From JANOBJ01 sp031411575 (GTDB lineage Bacteria > Pseudomonadota > Gammaproteobacteria > Burkholderiales > Burkholderiaceae_C), in NCBI GenBank assembly GCA_031411575.1, contig JANOBJ010000115.1, positions 1-7,775 on the forward strand: a stretch of 7,775 nt of DNA. The letters are read 5' to 3'. The notes below the pieces were generated by a model. It was not told the DNA's origin and searched no databases. It saw only the letters and a list, made by a program, of their open reading frames with translations. Shown piece by piece: positions 1 through 5,759 of this stretch. Made by a program: the position numbers and the translations under genes. Position 1 is the first letter of the stretch; the number at the start of each line of letters is the position of its first letter.

Positions 1-573
1 GTCGACGAAGCCAGGGCGAAGGCACGCGAGTTGGTGGATGCGCTGCTGCCCTTCGCCGAGCGCGGTATCGCCATCGTGGGGCTGGAGCCGTCGTGCCTGC
101 TGACGCTGCGCGACGAGGCCCTGGCCATGGGGCTGGGCGAATCGGCGAAGACCGTTGCCAGCCAGGCCGTGTTGTTTGAAGAGTTCCTGGCCGCGGAAGA
201 CGCGGCCGGCAGGCTCAACGCGCTGAAGGCCCGCTTGCGCCCGGTGACCCAGCCGGTGCTGGTGCACGGCCACTGCCACCAGAAGGCGTTTGGCGCCATC
301 AGCCCGGTGCTGGACGTGCTGCGCCTGGTGCCGGGCGCCCAACCCGAGCTGATCGAAAGCAGCTGCTGCGGGATGGCCGGAAGCTTTGGCTACGAAGCCA
401 GCCACCATGATGTATCGATGCAGATGGCCGAACTGAGCCTGCTGCCCGCGGTGCGCGCGCAGCCTGGTGCGCTGGTGGTGGCTGACGGCACCAGCTGCCG
501 CCACCAGATCCAGGATGGCGCGGGGCGCGAGGCGCTGCATGTGGCGCGGGTGCTGGCGGGTCAGCTGAACTGA
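1..573 (+). CDS. FAD-binding and (Fe-S)-binding oxidoreductase, C-terminal fragment (5' truncated)
   Basis: The reading frame is already open at base 1 and ends in TGA, so this is the last 190 codons of a gene that begins outside the window. What remains is a cysteine-rich (CCG-type) domain as found at the C-terminus of fused flavin/iron-sulfur dehydrogenases (YdiJ-like, D-lactate or D-2-hydroxyglutarate dehydrogenase relatives) and in GlcF/GlpC-type subunits. Visible signatures are GLEPSC near bases 82-99, HGHCHQK at 265-285 and SCCGMAGSFG at 361-390; the last two supply the paired cysteines expected to bind an Fe-S cluster. ADGTSCRHQI follows near 481-510. The family oxidises 2-hydroxyacids and passes electrons from FAD through Fe-S clusters, but the substrate cannot be told from this end. 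The gene runs convergently toward the TauE/SafE-like gene and is not obviously part of the oxidase locus. A separate GlcF-like subunit rather than a fusion cannot be excluded without the upstream sequence. Confidence 0.82.
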   Translation, partial: VDEARAKARELVDALLPFAERGIAIVGLEPSCLLTLRDEALAMGLGESAKTVASQAVLFEEFLAAEDAAGRLNALKARLRPVTQPVLVHGHCHQKAFGAISPVLDVLRLVPGAQPELIESSCCGMAGSFGYEASHHDVSMQMAELSLLPAVRAQPGALVVADGTSCRHQIQDGAGREALHVARVLAGQLN

Positions 574-585
574 GCGTCAGGGGCC

Positions 586-608
586 GACGCCCGCAACAGC
601 GTCTTTTT
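586..608 (+). terminator. Possible weak intrinsic terminator of the oxidoreductase gene
   Basis: GACGC (586-590) can pair with GCGTC (599-603) across an 8-nt loop, and five T residues (604-608) follow directly. It begins 13 bases after the stop codon of the upstream plus-strand gene, where a terminator is expected. The stem is only 5 bp, so this is tentative. An alternative pairing of GCGTC (574-578) with GACGC (586-590) would compete with it. Confidence 0.35.
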
Positions 609-657
609 ACCGATTTCTACGTCAAATAGGGCTGTTGTCCTCATCAGCTGGTCATAG

Positions 658-680
658 TTTGCTATTTATATTATAGCAAA
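658..680. repeat. Perfect 8-bp inverted repeat (AT-rich hairpin) between convergent genes
   Basis: TTTGCTAT (658-665) and ATAGCAAA (673-680) are exact reverse complements separated by a 7-nt AT-only loop. The element is a sharply AT-rich island in GC-rich surroundings, 85 bases past the stop of the plus-strand gene and 46 bases past the stop of the minus-strand gene. It has no T-tract on the plus strand after the stem, so it is not a classical intrinsic terminator. It could still end or stabilise transcripts from both sides. AT-rich hairpins of similar look recur between genes in Comamonadaceae genomes (from memory, not checked here). Confidence 0.6.
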
Positions 681-726
681 TGATCTGGCTACTTCTGCGG
701 CTCACAGCTGCAGCGCGCCCGCGCAC

Positions 727-1419
727 TCAGGGGGTCAGGCACCACGGCGCAGTGTTGTGGACCAGGCCCATCCACAGCGCCCAGGCTGAGCTGGCGGCCA
801 ACGCGAGACCGGCGAGGCGAATGCCCCATTGGCCCGAACCCGGGCCACGCAAACGCAGCCAGAGCCAGGGGCCGGCCATCATCGACACGCTGGTGCCCAG
901 CGCAAACAATGCCATCACGCCGGCGCCGTCGGCAACCTTGCCGGTGAGCGCGGCCACCAGTAGCGCCGAGTACAGCAGGCCACACGGCAGGAACGCCCAC
1001 AGCGCGCCGATCACCAGCGGTGTGCCGATACCCAGCGCACCGCTGCGCCCACCCGGCGCCAGGCGGCGCACCCCCGACCACAGGCGCCGGGCGCCGCCTT
1101 CCAGCCAGACCGGTTGGCGGGCTTGCCAGAGCAGCACCAGGCCCAGCAGCATGGCGGCCACATGCAGCATCGTCCAGGCCGGACGCAGCGCCGCCGATTG
1201 GGTGGTGAGCCAGCCCATGCCTTGCATCGAGGCAGCTGCAACCCCGCCGAGCGAGGCGTAACCCACCACGCGACCGGCTTGGAACGTCCACATCGCCCGC
1301 GCCTTGCTGCCCGCCGCGCTCTGGCCAATGCCCGCGCAGGCGGCACCGCACATCGCCACACAATGCGGGCCGCCCGCCAGCCCCATCAGGAGAGCGGTCA
1401 GGGCAAGGGTGGATTGCAT
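727..1419 (-). CDS. TauE/SafE-family (UreH-like) membrane protein of a cbb3 oxidase locus
   Basis: This 230-residue polytopic membrane protein resembles the 'sulfite exporter TauE/SafE' or UreH-like transmembrane family often found in cbb3 oxidase clusters. The N-terminal helix carries GGPHCVAMCG (residues 16-25, with H19, C20 and C24), a motif suited to binding a soft metal. A second family motif, FLPCGLLYSAL, is at 143-153 (C146). Other hydrophobic stretches lie near 52-70, 81-100, 162-188 and 199-222. A role in copper or other metal handling, or in thiol/heme maturation for the oxidase, is inferred from context; sulfite export is only the family label. The ATG is the first possible start after the in-frame hemN stop 33 bp upstream, and it lacks a recognisable Shine-Dalgarno sequence, which suggests coupling to hemN translation. 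It is probably last in the hemN transcription unit. Confidence 0.85.
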   Translation of the reverse strand: MQSTLALTALLMGLAGGPHCVAMCGAACAGIGQSAAGSKARAMWTFQAGRVVGYASLGGVAAASMQGMGWLTTQSAALRPAWTMLHVAAMLLGLVLLWQARQPVWLEGGARRLWSGVRRLAPGGRSGALGIGTPLVIGALWAFLPCGLLYSALLVAALTGKVADGAGVMALFALGTSVSMMAGPWLWLRLRGPGSGQWGIRLAGLALAASSAWALWMGLVHNTAPWCLTP

Positions 1420-1452
1420 GGGTGGTGCAGGAATCGTGGTGCGCGGGACCGG

Positions 1453-2835
1453 CTAGATGATTCGCGAGAACTGCGCGCGGTTGCGGTCGGCCTGCAGGTA
1501 GCGGTCAAACACCATGGCGGCAGCCCGCACAAAGAACCAGCCTTGCGGGGTGATCTGGATACCCGTCGTGTCCACCACCACCATGCCGTTGTCCTGCAGC
1601 GTTTTCAGCGCCTCCAGCTCGGCGGCAAAGTAGCGCCGGAACTGCAGCAGGTATGCCAGTTCGATCGACTCGAACTGCACCTCACCCTGGCACATCAGCG
1701 CCATGATGACGGCGCGCCGCACCAGGTCATCACGCGACAACGCCAGGCCGCGCGCCACCGGCAACCGCCCCTGGTTCAGGTGGTCGTAGTACTCGTCGAG
1801 CGTCTTGGCGTTCTGGCTGTAGGTGGCGCCGACGCGACCAATCGCGGAGACCCCCAGCGCGATCAGGTCGCAGTCTGGCTGGGTGCTGTAACCCTGGAAG
1901 TTGCGGTGCAGCCGCCCCTGGCGTTTGGCAATGGCCAGCGGATCGTTGGGCAAGGCAAAGTGGTCCATGCCGATGTACTCATAGCCCGCGCCTTCCAGCG
2001 TCGACAACGAGCGCGACAGCATCGCCAGCTTGGCGCCTGCGGTCGGCAGCTCCGCGGTCACAATGCGGCGCTGCGGCTTGAAGCGCTCGGGCAGGTGCGC
2101 GTAGGCGTACAGCGCAATTCGGTCGGGTCGAAGGCGCACGACGGTGGCCAGAGTCTGGTCGAACGACTCCGGCGTCTGTTGCGGCAGGCCGTAGATCAGG
2201 TCGATGTTGATCGAATCAAATTGCAGCGCGCGGGCTGCCGCCACCAGCTCAAACACCAGTTCGGCCGGCTGGATGCGGTGCACGGCCTTCTGCACCGCAG
2301 GGTCGAAATCCTGCACGCCAAAACTCAGGCGGTTGAACCCGAGTTCGGCCAGCGTGGCCAGCCGCGCGGCGTCCACCGTGCGCGGGTCCACCTCGATGGC
2401 GTACTCACCGCCCGGCGCCAGTGTGAAGCACCGGCGCACCATGGCCATGAGTTCACGCAGCTCGGCATCGCTCAGGAACGTGGGGGTACCGCCACCCAGA
2501 TGAAGCTGCGTGACCACCTGCCCTGTTCCCAGCTGATCGGCATGCAGGTCCAGCTCGCGGCCCAGGTAGCGCAGGTAGGTGGCCGCCTTGTCGTGCTGCC
2601 TGGTGACGATCTTGTTGCACGCACAGTAGTAGCAGAGCGATTCACAAAACGGCACATGCACATACAGCGACAACGGCAGCGCCATGGCCGCCGCGCCCTC
2701 GCGGCGCTGGCGCAGCGCCTGCACATAGTCGGTGGCGGTAAACGCCTCGACAAACCGGTCTGCGGTGGGGTAGGAGGTGTAGCGCGGCCCGGTGACATCG
2801 TAGCGGCGCAACAGGTCTGGGGAAACAGCGCTCAT
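1453..2835 (-). CDS. hemN: Oxygen-independent coproporphyrinogen III dehydrogenase
   Basis: HemN is a cytoplasmic radical-SAM enzyme that decarboxylates coproporphyrinogen III to protoporphyrinogen IX without oxygen, sustaining heme synthesis under anoxia. The protein is 460 residues, close to the 457 of E. coli HemN. It opens with a typical RYDVTGPRYTSYPTA segment (residues 11-25). It then carries the radical-SAM CxxxCxxC motif in CESLCYYCAC (C64, C68, C71, plus the conserved extra C73), GGGTP (114-118) for SAM binding, and EVDPR near 150. The frame stays open far upstream, but that extension runs antisense through fnr and is not family sequence. The chosen ATG is followed by authentic HemN sequence and preceded by AAAGGA at good spacing. 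The gene is divergent from fnr and shares its FNR box; the TauE/SafE-like gene follows 33 bp after the stop. Family assignment is secure. Confidence 0.97.
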   Translation of the reverse strand: MSAVSPDLLRRYDVTGPRYTSYPTADRFVEAFTATDYVQALRQRREGAAAMALPLSLYVHVPFCESLCYYCACNKIVTRQHDKAATYLRYLGRELDLHADQLGTGQVVTQLHLGGGTPTFLSDAELRELMAMVRRCFTLAPGGEYAIEVDPRTVDAARLATLAELGFNRLSFGVQDFDPAVQKAVHRIQPAELVFELVAAARALQFDSINIDLIYGLPQQTPESFDQTLATVVRLRPDRIALYAYAHLPERFKPQRRIVTAELPTAGAKLAMLSRSLSTLEGAGYEYIGMDHFALPNDPLAIAKRQGRLHRNFQGYSTQPDCDLIALGVSAIGRVGATYSQNAKTLDEYYDHLNQGRLPVARGLALSRDDLVRRAVIMALMCQGEVQFESIELAYLLQFRRYFAAELEALKTLQDNGMVVVDTTGIQITPQGWFFVRAAAMVFDRYLQADRNRAQFSRII

Positions 2836-2843
2836 CGGGGCAG

Positions 2844-2849
2844 TCCTTT
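2844..2849 (-). promoter_or_regulatory. Ribosome binding site of hemN (decides the start)
   Basis: On the minus strand AAAGGA ends 8 nt before the ATG at 2835. It supports this start over any start inside the long upstream open extension, which overlaps fnr in antisense. Confidence 0.75.
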
Positions 2850-2862
2850 GCTTGACGACCCT

Positions 2863-2868
2863 ACTGTG
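2863..2868 (-). promoter_or_regulatory. Candidate -10 element of an FNR-dependent hemN promoter
   Basis: On the minus strand the hexamer reads CACAGT (3 of 6 matches to TATAAT, including the key A at position 2 and the final T). It occupies exactly -12 to -7 if the FNR box is centred at -41.5, giving a start near 2856 and a leader of about 21 nt that contains the hemN ribosome binding site. The match is weak and rests mainly on spacing. Confidence 0.45.
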
Positions 2869-2890
2869 CCGAAAGCCGCACCGGCCTTCA

Positions 2891-2904
2891 TTGACCTGCG
2901 TCAA
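2891..2904. promoter_or_regulatory. FNR box (TTGAC-CTGC-GTCAA) in the hemN-fnr divergent region
   Basis: TTGACctgcGTCAA is a perfectly symmetric 5-4-5 palindrome fitting the FNR consensus TTGAT-N4-ATCAA, with the commonly tolerated C/G at the inner position. It lies in the 120-bp region between hemN and fnr, and fnr itself is next door with the ETxSR recognition helix that reads TTGA half-sites. The centre at 2897.5 is the class II activator distance from -10-like hexamers on both sides. The same site shape could in principle bind another Crp/FNR-family protein such as Dnr. Confidence 0.88.
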
Positions 2905-2926
2905 GAGGGCCTCACGGCCGGCCCCG

Positions 2927-2932
2927 CACAAT
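2927..2932 (+). promoter_or_regulatory. Candidate -10 element of the fnr promoter
   Basis: CACAAT matches TATAAT at 4 of 6 positions. With the FNR box centred at -41.5, the hexamer falls exactly at -12 to -7 and the start at about 2939, leaving a leader of about 17 nt that contains the AGGAG site at 2945-2949. No good -35 hexamer is needed or seen, as expected for a class II activated promoter. This suggests that fnr is under FNR control; the sign (activation) is inferred from the geometry. Confidence 0.55.
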
Positions 2933-2955
2933 TTCCGGACCATCAGGAGCCTGCC

Positions 2956-3735
2956 ATGTCCGTCCCTGCAACTGACGAGCGTTCTCCGTCTGCCGGTGCC
3001 CGTGTCGCTGGCCACATGGCGGTCCCGACCATTCACGTGGCGTGCGCCAACTGCAGCCTGCGCGAGCTCTGCCTGCCCCGCGGCCTGGACCCGGCAGAGC
3101 TGGACCGGCTCGACGAATTGATCACCGTTCGGCACCGCGTGAAGCGCGGTACGGCGCTGTTTCGCGTCGGTGAGAAATTCTCGTCGCTGTATGCCCTCCG
3201 GACCGGGTTTTTCAAGACCTGCATGGTGACGCCGGAAGGCCGCGACCAGGTTACCGGCTTCCACATGGCCGGCGAGATCATCGGTCTGGACGGCATCGTC
3301 AGCGAGCAGCACTGCTGCGACGCCGTGGCGCTGGAGGACGCGGAGATCTGTGTGCTGCCATTTGAACGGCTGGAGGCCTTGTCGCGCGAAGTCAGCGCAC
3401 TGCAGCACCACGTGCACCGGATCATGAGCCGCGAGATTGTGCGCGAGCATGGGGTGATGCTGCTGCTGGGCAGCATGCGCGCCGAAGAACGGCTGGCCGC
3501 CTTCCTGCTGAACCTGGTGCAGCGCCTGCATGCGCGGGGATTTTCGCGGACAGAGCTGGTGTTGCGGATGACGCGCGAGGAGATCGGCAGCTACCTTGGC
3601 CTCAAGCTGGAAACCGTGAGCCGCACCTTCTCAAAGTTTGTGGAGGACGGCGTCATCGAGGTCAAGTATCGCCACGTGCGCATCCTGGACGCCGACGCCC
3701 TGAAGCGCATCGTCAATAGTCCGGCCTGTTTATAA
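2956..3735 (+). CDS. fnr: FNR-type oxygen-responsive transcriptional regulator
   Basis: A 259-residue Crp/FNR-family regulator (E. coli FNR has 250). CANCSLRELCLP supplies C30, C33 and C39 in the C-x2-C-x5-C spacing of the oxygen-labile [4Fe-4S] cluster. The fourth ligand aligns by eye with C132 in ICVLPFE, equivalent to E. coli C122; C120 and C121 are extra. The cyclic-nucleotide-like sensor domain covers about 45-150 and the dimer helix about 150-178. The helix-turn-helix includes TREEIGSYLGLKLETVSR (206-223), with E219, S222 and R223 matching the FNR DNA-reading residues. The FNR Asp at the dimer interface aligns with E164, so the charge is kept. AGGAG stands 6 nt before the ATG; the internal M21 has no such site. 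Expected targets are the adjacent hemN, probably the cco operon, and fnr itself through the box at 2891-2904. Its last 23 bp overlap the opposing 82-aa gene. Confidence 0.96.
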   Translation: MSVPATDERSPSAGARVAGHMAVPTIHVACANCSLRELCLPRGLDPAELDRLDELITVRHRVKRGTALFRVGEKFSSLYALRTGFFKTCMVTPEGRDQVTGFHMAGEIIGLDGIVSEQHCCDAVALEDAEICVLPFERLEALSREVSALQHHVHRIMSREIVREHGVMLLLGSMRAEERLAAFLLNLVQRLHARGFSRTELVLRMTREEIGSYLGLKLETVSRTFSKFVEDGVIEVKYRHVRILDADALKRIVNSPACL

Positions 3736-3961
3736 CCGTCGGATCGACCTGCGACAGGATCACGGTCAGCGTGCTCGACACGATGGTCGCCAGCCACAGC
3801 ACGAAGAACACCAGCGTGTACACCGCCTGGCGCGACAGGCTCACCGGCTGGCCAAACCAGTGCAGGTCGTGCGGATCGATCATGGCGAACACCAGCATCT
3901 CCAGCACGCTGGCCACCAGAAATGACGGCCACACAATCCACATCAGTCGCTGGCTCCACAT
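3713..3961 (-). CDS. Uncharacterised 82-aa two-helix membrane protein at the end of the cco operon
   Basis: I do not recognise a named family. The 82-residue product has two clear hydrophobic helices, about residues 8-28 and 46-69, joined by a short polar loop containing DPHDLHWFGQP (29-39), and a short hydrophilic tail. The N-terminus MWSQRLMWIVWP is Trp-rich. An AGGAG ribosome binding site lies 7 nt before the ATG. The gene begins 35 bp after ccoH, so it is probably the last cistron of the cco operon, and its final 23 bp run antisense to the 3' end of fnr. Similar small proteins seem to occur beside ccoH and fnr in other beta-proteobacteria (recollection only). A role in oxidase assembly or as a small accessory subunit is a guess from position. 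Good initiation signals, membrane character and operon fit argue that it is real. Confidence 0.78.
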   Translation of the reverse strand: MWSQRLMWIVWPSFLVASVLEMLVFAMIDPHDLHWFGQPVSLSRQAVYTLVFFVLWLATIVSSTLTVILSQVDPTVINRPDY

Positions 3962-3996
3962 GGTGCGTCTCCTGGTTTCGGGCTGCTGGTTCCGGC

Positions 3997-4278
3997 TTAC
4001 GGCTTTTCAGGCGGCGCCACGCGCGGCGTGGCCGCGTGGTTGCGGGCCTGGACAGCGGGGGCCAGCGTCCCCTGCTGCGACAGCGTCTTGTTGATGTCAA
4101 TCCCGCGGCGGTAGTAGTCTTGCGCCACGAGGGGGTCGGGCGCGCTCATCGCTATGTAGCCCGTCACGCAAGCCGCCACCACCACCACCGCAGGGCCTCC
4201 AATCACCATCCACACCATGCCAAACCGCCACCACGGCAGGGGCGGCGTTACGGGGTTGGGCGTCGCGTTATCGGTCAT
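3997..4278 (-). CDS. ccoH: FixH/CcoH-family cbb3 oxidase assembly protein, short form
   Basis: This 93-residue protein has one membrane helix at about 18-44, preceded by a proline-rich cytoplasmic tail. After the helix comes SAPDPLVAQDYYRRGIDIN (45-63), the FixH hallmark of a D-x-L/V...YY-x-x-G-I-x-I-N segment on the periplasmic side. FixH/CcoH is needed for stable assembly of cbb3 oxidase. The protein is shorter than rhizobial FixH (roughly 150-170 residues) and stops about 30 residues after the hallmark, so it keeps only the helix and the YY motif. The frame is open upstream inside ccoG, but the ATG at 4278 has GAGGAG 6 nt ahead and gives the family-like N-terminus. That site overlaps the ccoG stop codon; the genes are 10 bp apart, which implies translational coupling. 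Confidence 0.88.
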   Translation of the reverse strand: MTDNATPNPVTPPLPWWRFGMVWMVIGGPAVVVVAACVTGYIAMSAPDPLVAQDYYRRGIDINKTLSQQGTLAPAVQARNHAATPRVAPPEKP

Positions 4279-4288
4279 CACACACTCC

Positions 4289-5725
4289 TCATCGGGGAAC
4301 CAGAAAAACAGAGTCCTCGGCCACATGGGCGGCCGAATCCACCGCCTGAATCTCAAACACAATCGGGTGCGACCCCGCAGCCGCAGAGCCATACGGCACC
4401 TGCAGCCGCACCGGTACCCAACGCGACTGGGCCGCCCCCACTTCGGTCTGGGGCTCGGATGTCAGCGCCAGCCCGTCCAGACCACGGGCGCTGATGCGGT
4501 AGCGCTGCGCCTGCTCGGTGGCGTTCATGATCTGCAGCCGGTACACGTTTTCCAGCTTGCCGCCCTCGACGATGCGCGCCAACGCGGCGCGATCCCGCAC
4601 CACATCGACCTTCAGGGGCGTGCGCAGCACCAGGCTGCCCAGCAGCACCGCGCACAGCACCAGAAGGATCGCCGTGTACACCAGCACCCGCGGGCGCAGG
4701 ACACGGCGAACCAGTTGTGAGCGGGTCCATCCCTTGGCCACCGCGTTTTGCGTCGAGTAACGGATCAGGCCGCGCGGATAGCCCATCTTGTCCATGACGG
4801 TGTCGCACACATCCACGCAGGCAGCGCAGCTGATGCACTCGTACTGCAAACCCTTGCGGATGTCGATGCCGGTGGGACACACCTGCACGCACAGTGTGCA
4901 GTCGACGCAGGCACCCAGGCCCAGCGCGGCCGGATCAGCTTTGCGGGAGCGCGCGCCCCGCGGCTCGCCACGGGCCTCGTCGTAGGTGACGATCAGCGTG
5001 TCCTTGTCGAACATCGCGCTCTGAAAACGCGCATAGGGGCACATGTACTTGCACACCTGCTCGCGCAGGAAACCCGCATTGCCATAGGTGGCAAGGCCGT
5101 AGAAGAACACCCAGAACGTTTCCCAAGGCCCCATGGTCATCTGTGTGAACGACCGACCCAGTTCATCAATGGGCGTGAAGTAGCCGACAAAGGTAAATCC
5201 CGTCCACAGCGAGAGCGCCACCCACGCCGCCTGCTTGGCACTCTTGCGCGCAAGCTTGGACACCGACATTGGCGCCGCATCCAGCCGCATGCGGGCCGAG
5301 CGGTCACCCTCGATCTTGCGTTCAATCCAGAGGAAGATCTCGGTGTACACCGTCTGCGGGCACGCGTAGCCGCACCACTGCCGACCGGCCACGGCCGTGA
5401 ACAGAAACAACGACAGTGCCGAGACCACCAGCAAGCCGGTGAGGTAGATGAAATCCTGCGGGTACAGGACCAGTCCGAAGATAAAGAAGCGCCTGGCCTC
5501 CAGGTCAAACAGCACCGCCTGGCGCTGCCCCCATTCGAGCCATGGCAGGCCATAGAACACCACCTGGGTGAGGAACACGAAGCCCCAGCGCCACCGCGCA
5601 AACAGACCAGTCACCGATCGCGGGTATATCTTGGTCTGCGCCTCGTACAGCGACACCATTTCCTCATCGCTGGTATCCACCGCGATGGGGATGATGCCGC
5701 GGGGCTTGTCCGTTGCTTTCAGCAC
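4289..5725 (-). CDS. ccoG: Cytochrome c oxidase accessory protein CcoG (FixG/RdxA)
   Basis: CcoG is a membrane iron-sulfur protein of cbb3 oxidase biogenesis; in Rhodobacter capsulatus it reduces Cu(II) to Cu(I) for insertion into CcoN. The product has 478 residues, the usual family size. SLYEAQTKIYPRSVTG (25-40) is the conserved start of the family. Membrane helices lie near 47-62, 91-112, 165-184, 201-217 and 347-367. Cysteine motifs are WCGYACPQ (C118, C122), CKYMCPYARFQ (C225, C229), and two four-cysteine ferredoxin-like sets: C273, C276, C279, C283 and C297, C300, C303, C307. The C-terminal 110 residues form the periplasmic Ig-like FixG domain. The start is GTG: an in-frame stop lies at 5750-5752 and no in-frame ATG lies between; the next ATG (codon 23) would remove part of the N-terminus. 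It follows ccoP by 34 bp and precedes ccoH by 10 bp. Confidence 0.96.
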   Translation of the reverse strand: MLKATDKPRGIIPIAVDTSDEEMVSLYEAQTKIYPRSVTGLFARWRWGFVFLTQVVFYGLPWLEWGQRQAVLFDLEARRFFIFGLVLYPQDFIYLTGLLVVSALSLFLFTAVAGRQWCGYACPQTVYTEIFLWIERKIEGDRSARMRLDAAPMSVSKLARKSAKQAAWVALSLWTGFTFVGYFTPIDELGRSFTQMTMGPWETFWVFFYGLATYGNAGFLREQVCKYMCPYARFQSAMFDKDTLIVTYDEARGEPRGARSRKADPAALGLGACVDCTLCVQVCPTGIDIRKGLQYECISCAACVDVCDTVMDKMGYPRGLIRYSTQNAVAKGWTRSQLVRRVLRPRVLVYTAILLVLCAVLLGSLVLRTPLKVDVVRDRAALARIVEGGKLENVYRLQIMNATEQAQRYRISARGLDGLALTSEPQTEVGAAQSRWVPVRLQVPYGSAAAGSHPIVFEIQAVDSAAHVAEDSVFLVPR

Positions 5726-5731
5726 ATGCAG

Positions 5732-5736
5732 CCTTC
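5732..5736 (-). promoter_or_regulatory. Ribosome binding site supporting the GTG start of ccoG
   Basis: On the minus strand GAAGG stands 6 nt before the GTG at 5725. An ATG overlaps the GTG in another frame (5727-5725) but reads only ATG-TGC-TGA, so it cannot start ccoG. Confidence 0.6.
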
Positions 5737-5759
5737 GCGGTCCGTGGTGTCAGGCTGTG

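Noticed and set aside
660..690. TATAAT on the minus strand in the AT-rich repeat as a promoter.
   Set aside because: No -35-like hexamer at 16-18 nt, and no minus-strand gene starts downstream; the sequence is explained by the inverted repeat.
689..1363. Overlapping minus- and plus-strand open frames within the TauE/SafE-like gene.
   Set aside because: They are Arg/Ala/Pro-rich shadow translations without motifs, whereas the 230-aa frame has clear membrane helices and family motifs.
2207..2219. TTGAT-CGA-ATCAA, an FNR-like palindrome inside hemN.
   Set aside because: The spacer is 3 nt instead of 4 and the site lies within conserved coding sequence (INIDLIYGLP region), far from any start.
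1114..2955. Long plus-strand open frame antisense to hemN that runs in frame into fnr, suggesting an N-terminally extended FNR.
   Set aside because: High GC leaves few stops in the frame opposite a coding strand. The extension is His/Arg/Gln-rich with no family sequence, while the true fnr start has AGGAG and a promoter.
2836..3531. Open extension of hemN upstream of its ATG, antisense through fnr.
   Set aside because: HemN length and N-terminus match the family from 2835, AAAGGA precedes that ATG, and the extension crosses the FNR box and the fnr coding strand.
4093..4103. TTGATGTCAAT palindrome inside ccoH.
   Set aside because: The half-sites are too close for an FNR dimer and the bases encode the conserved GIDIN motif.
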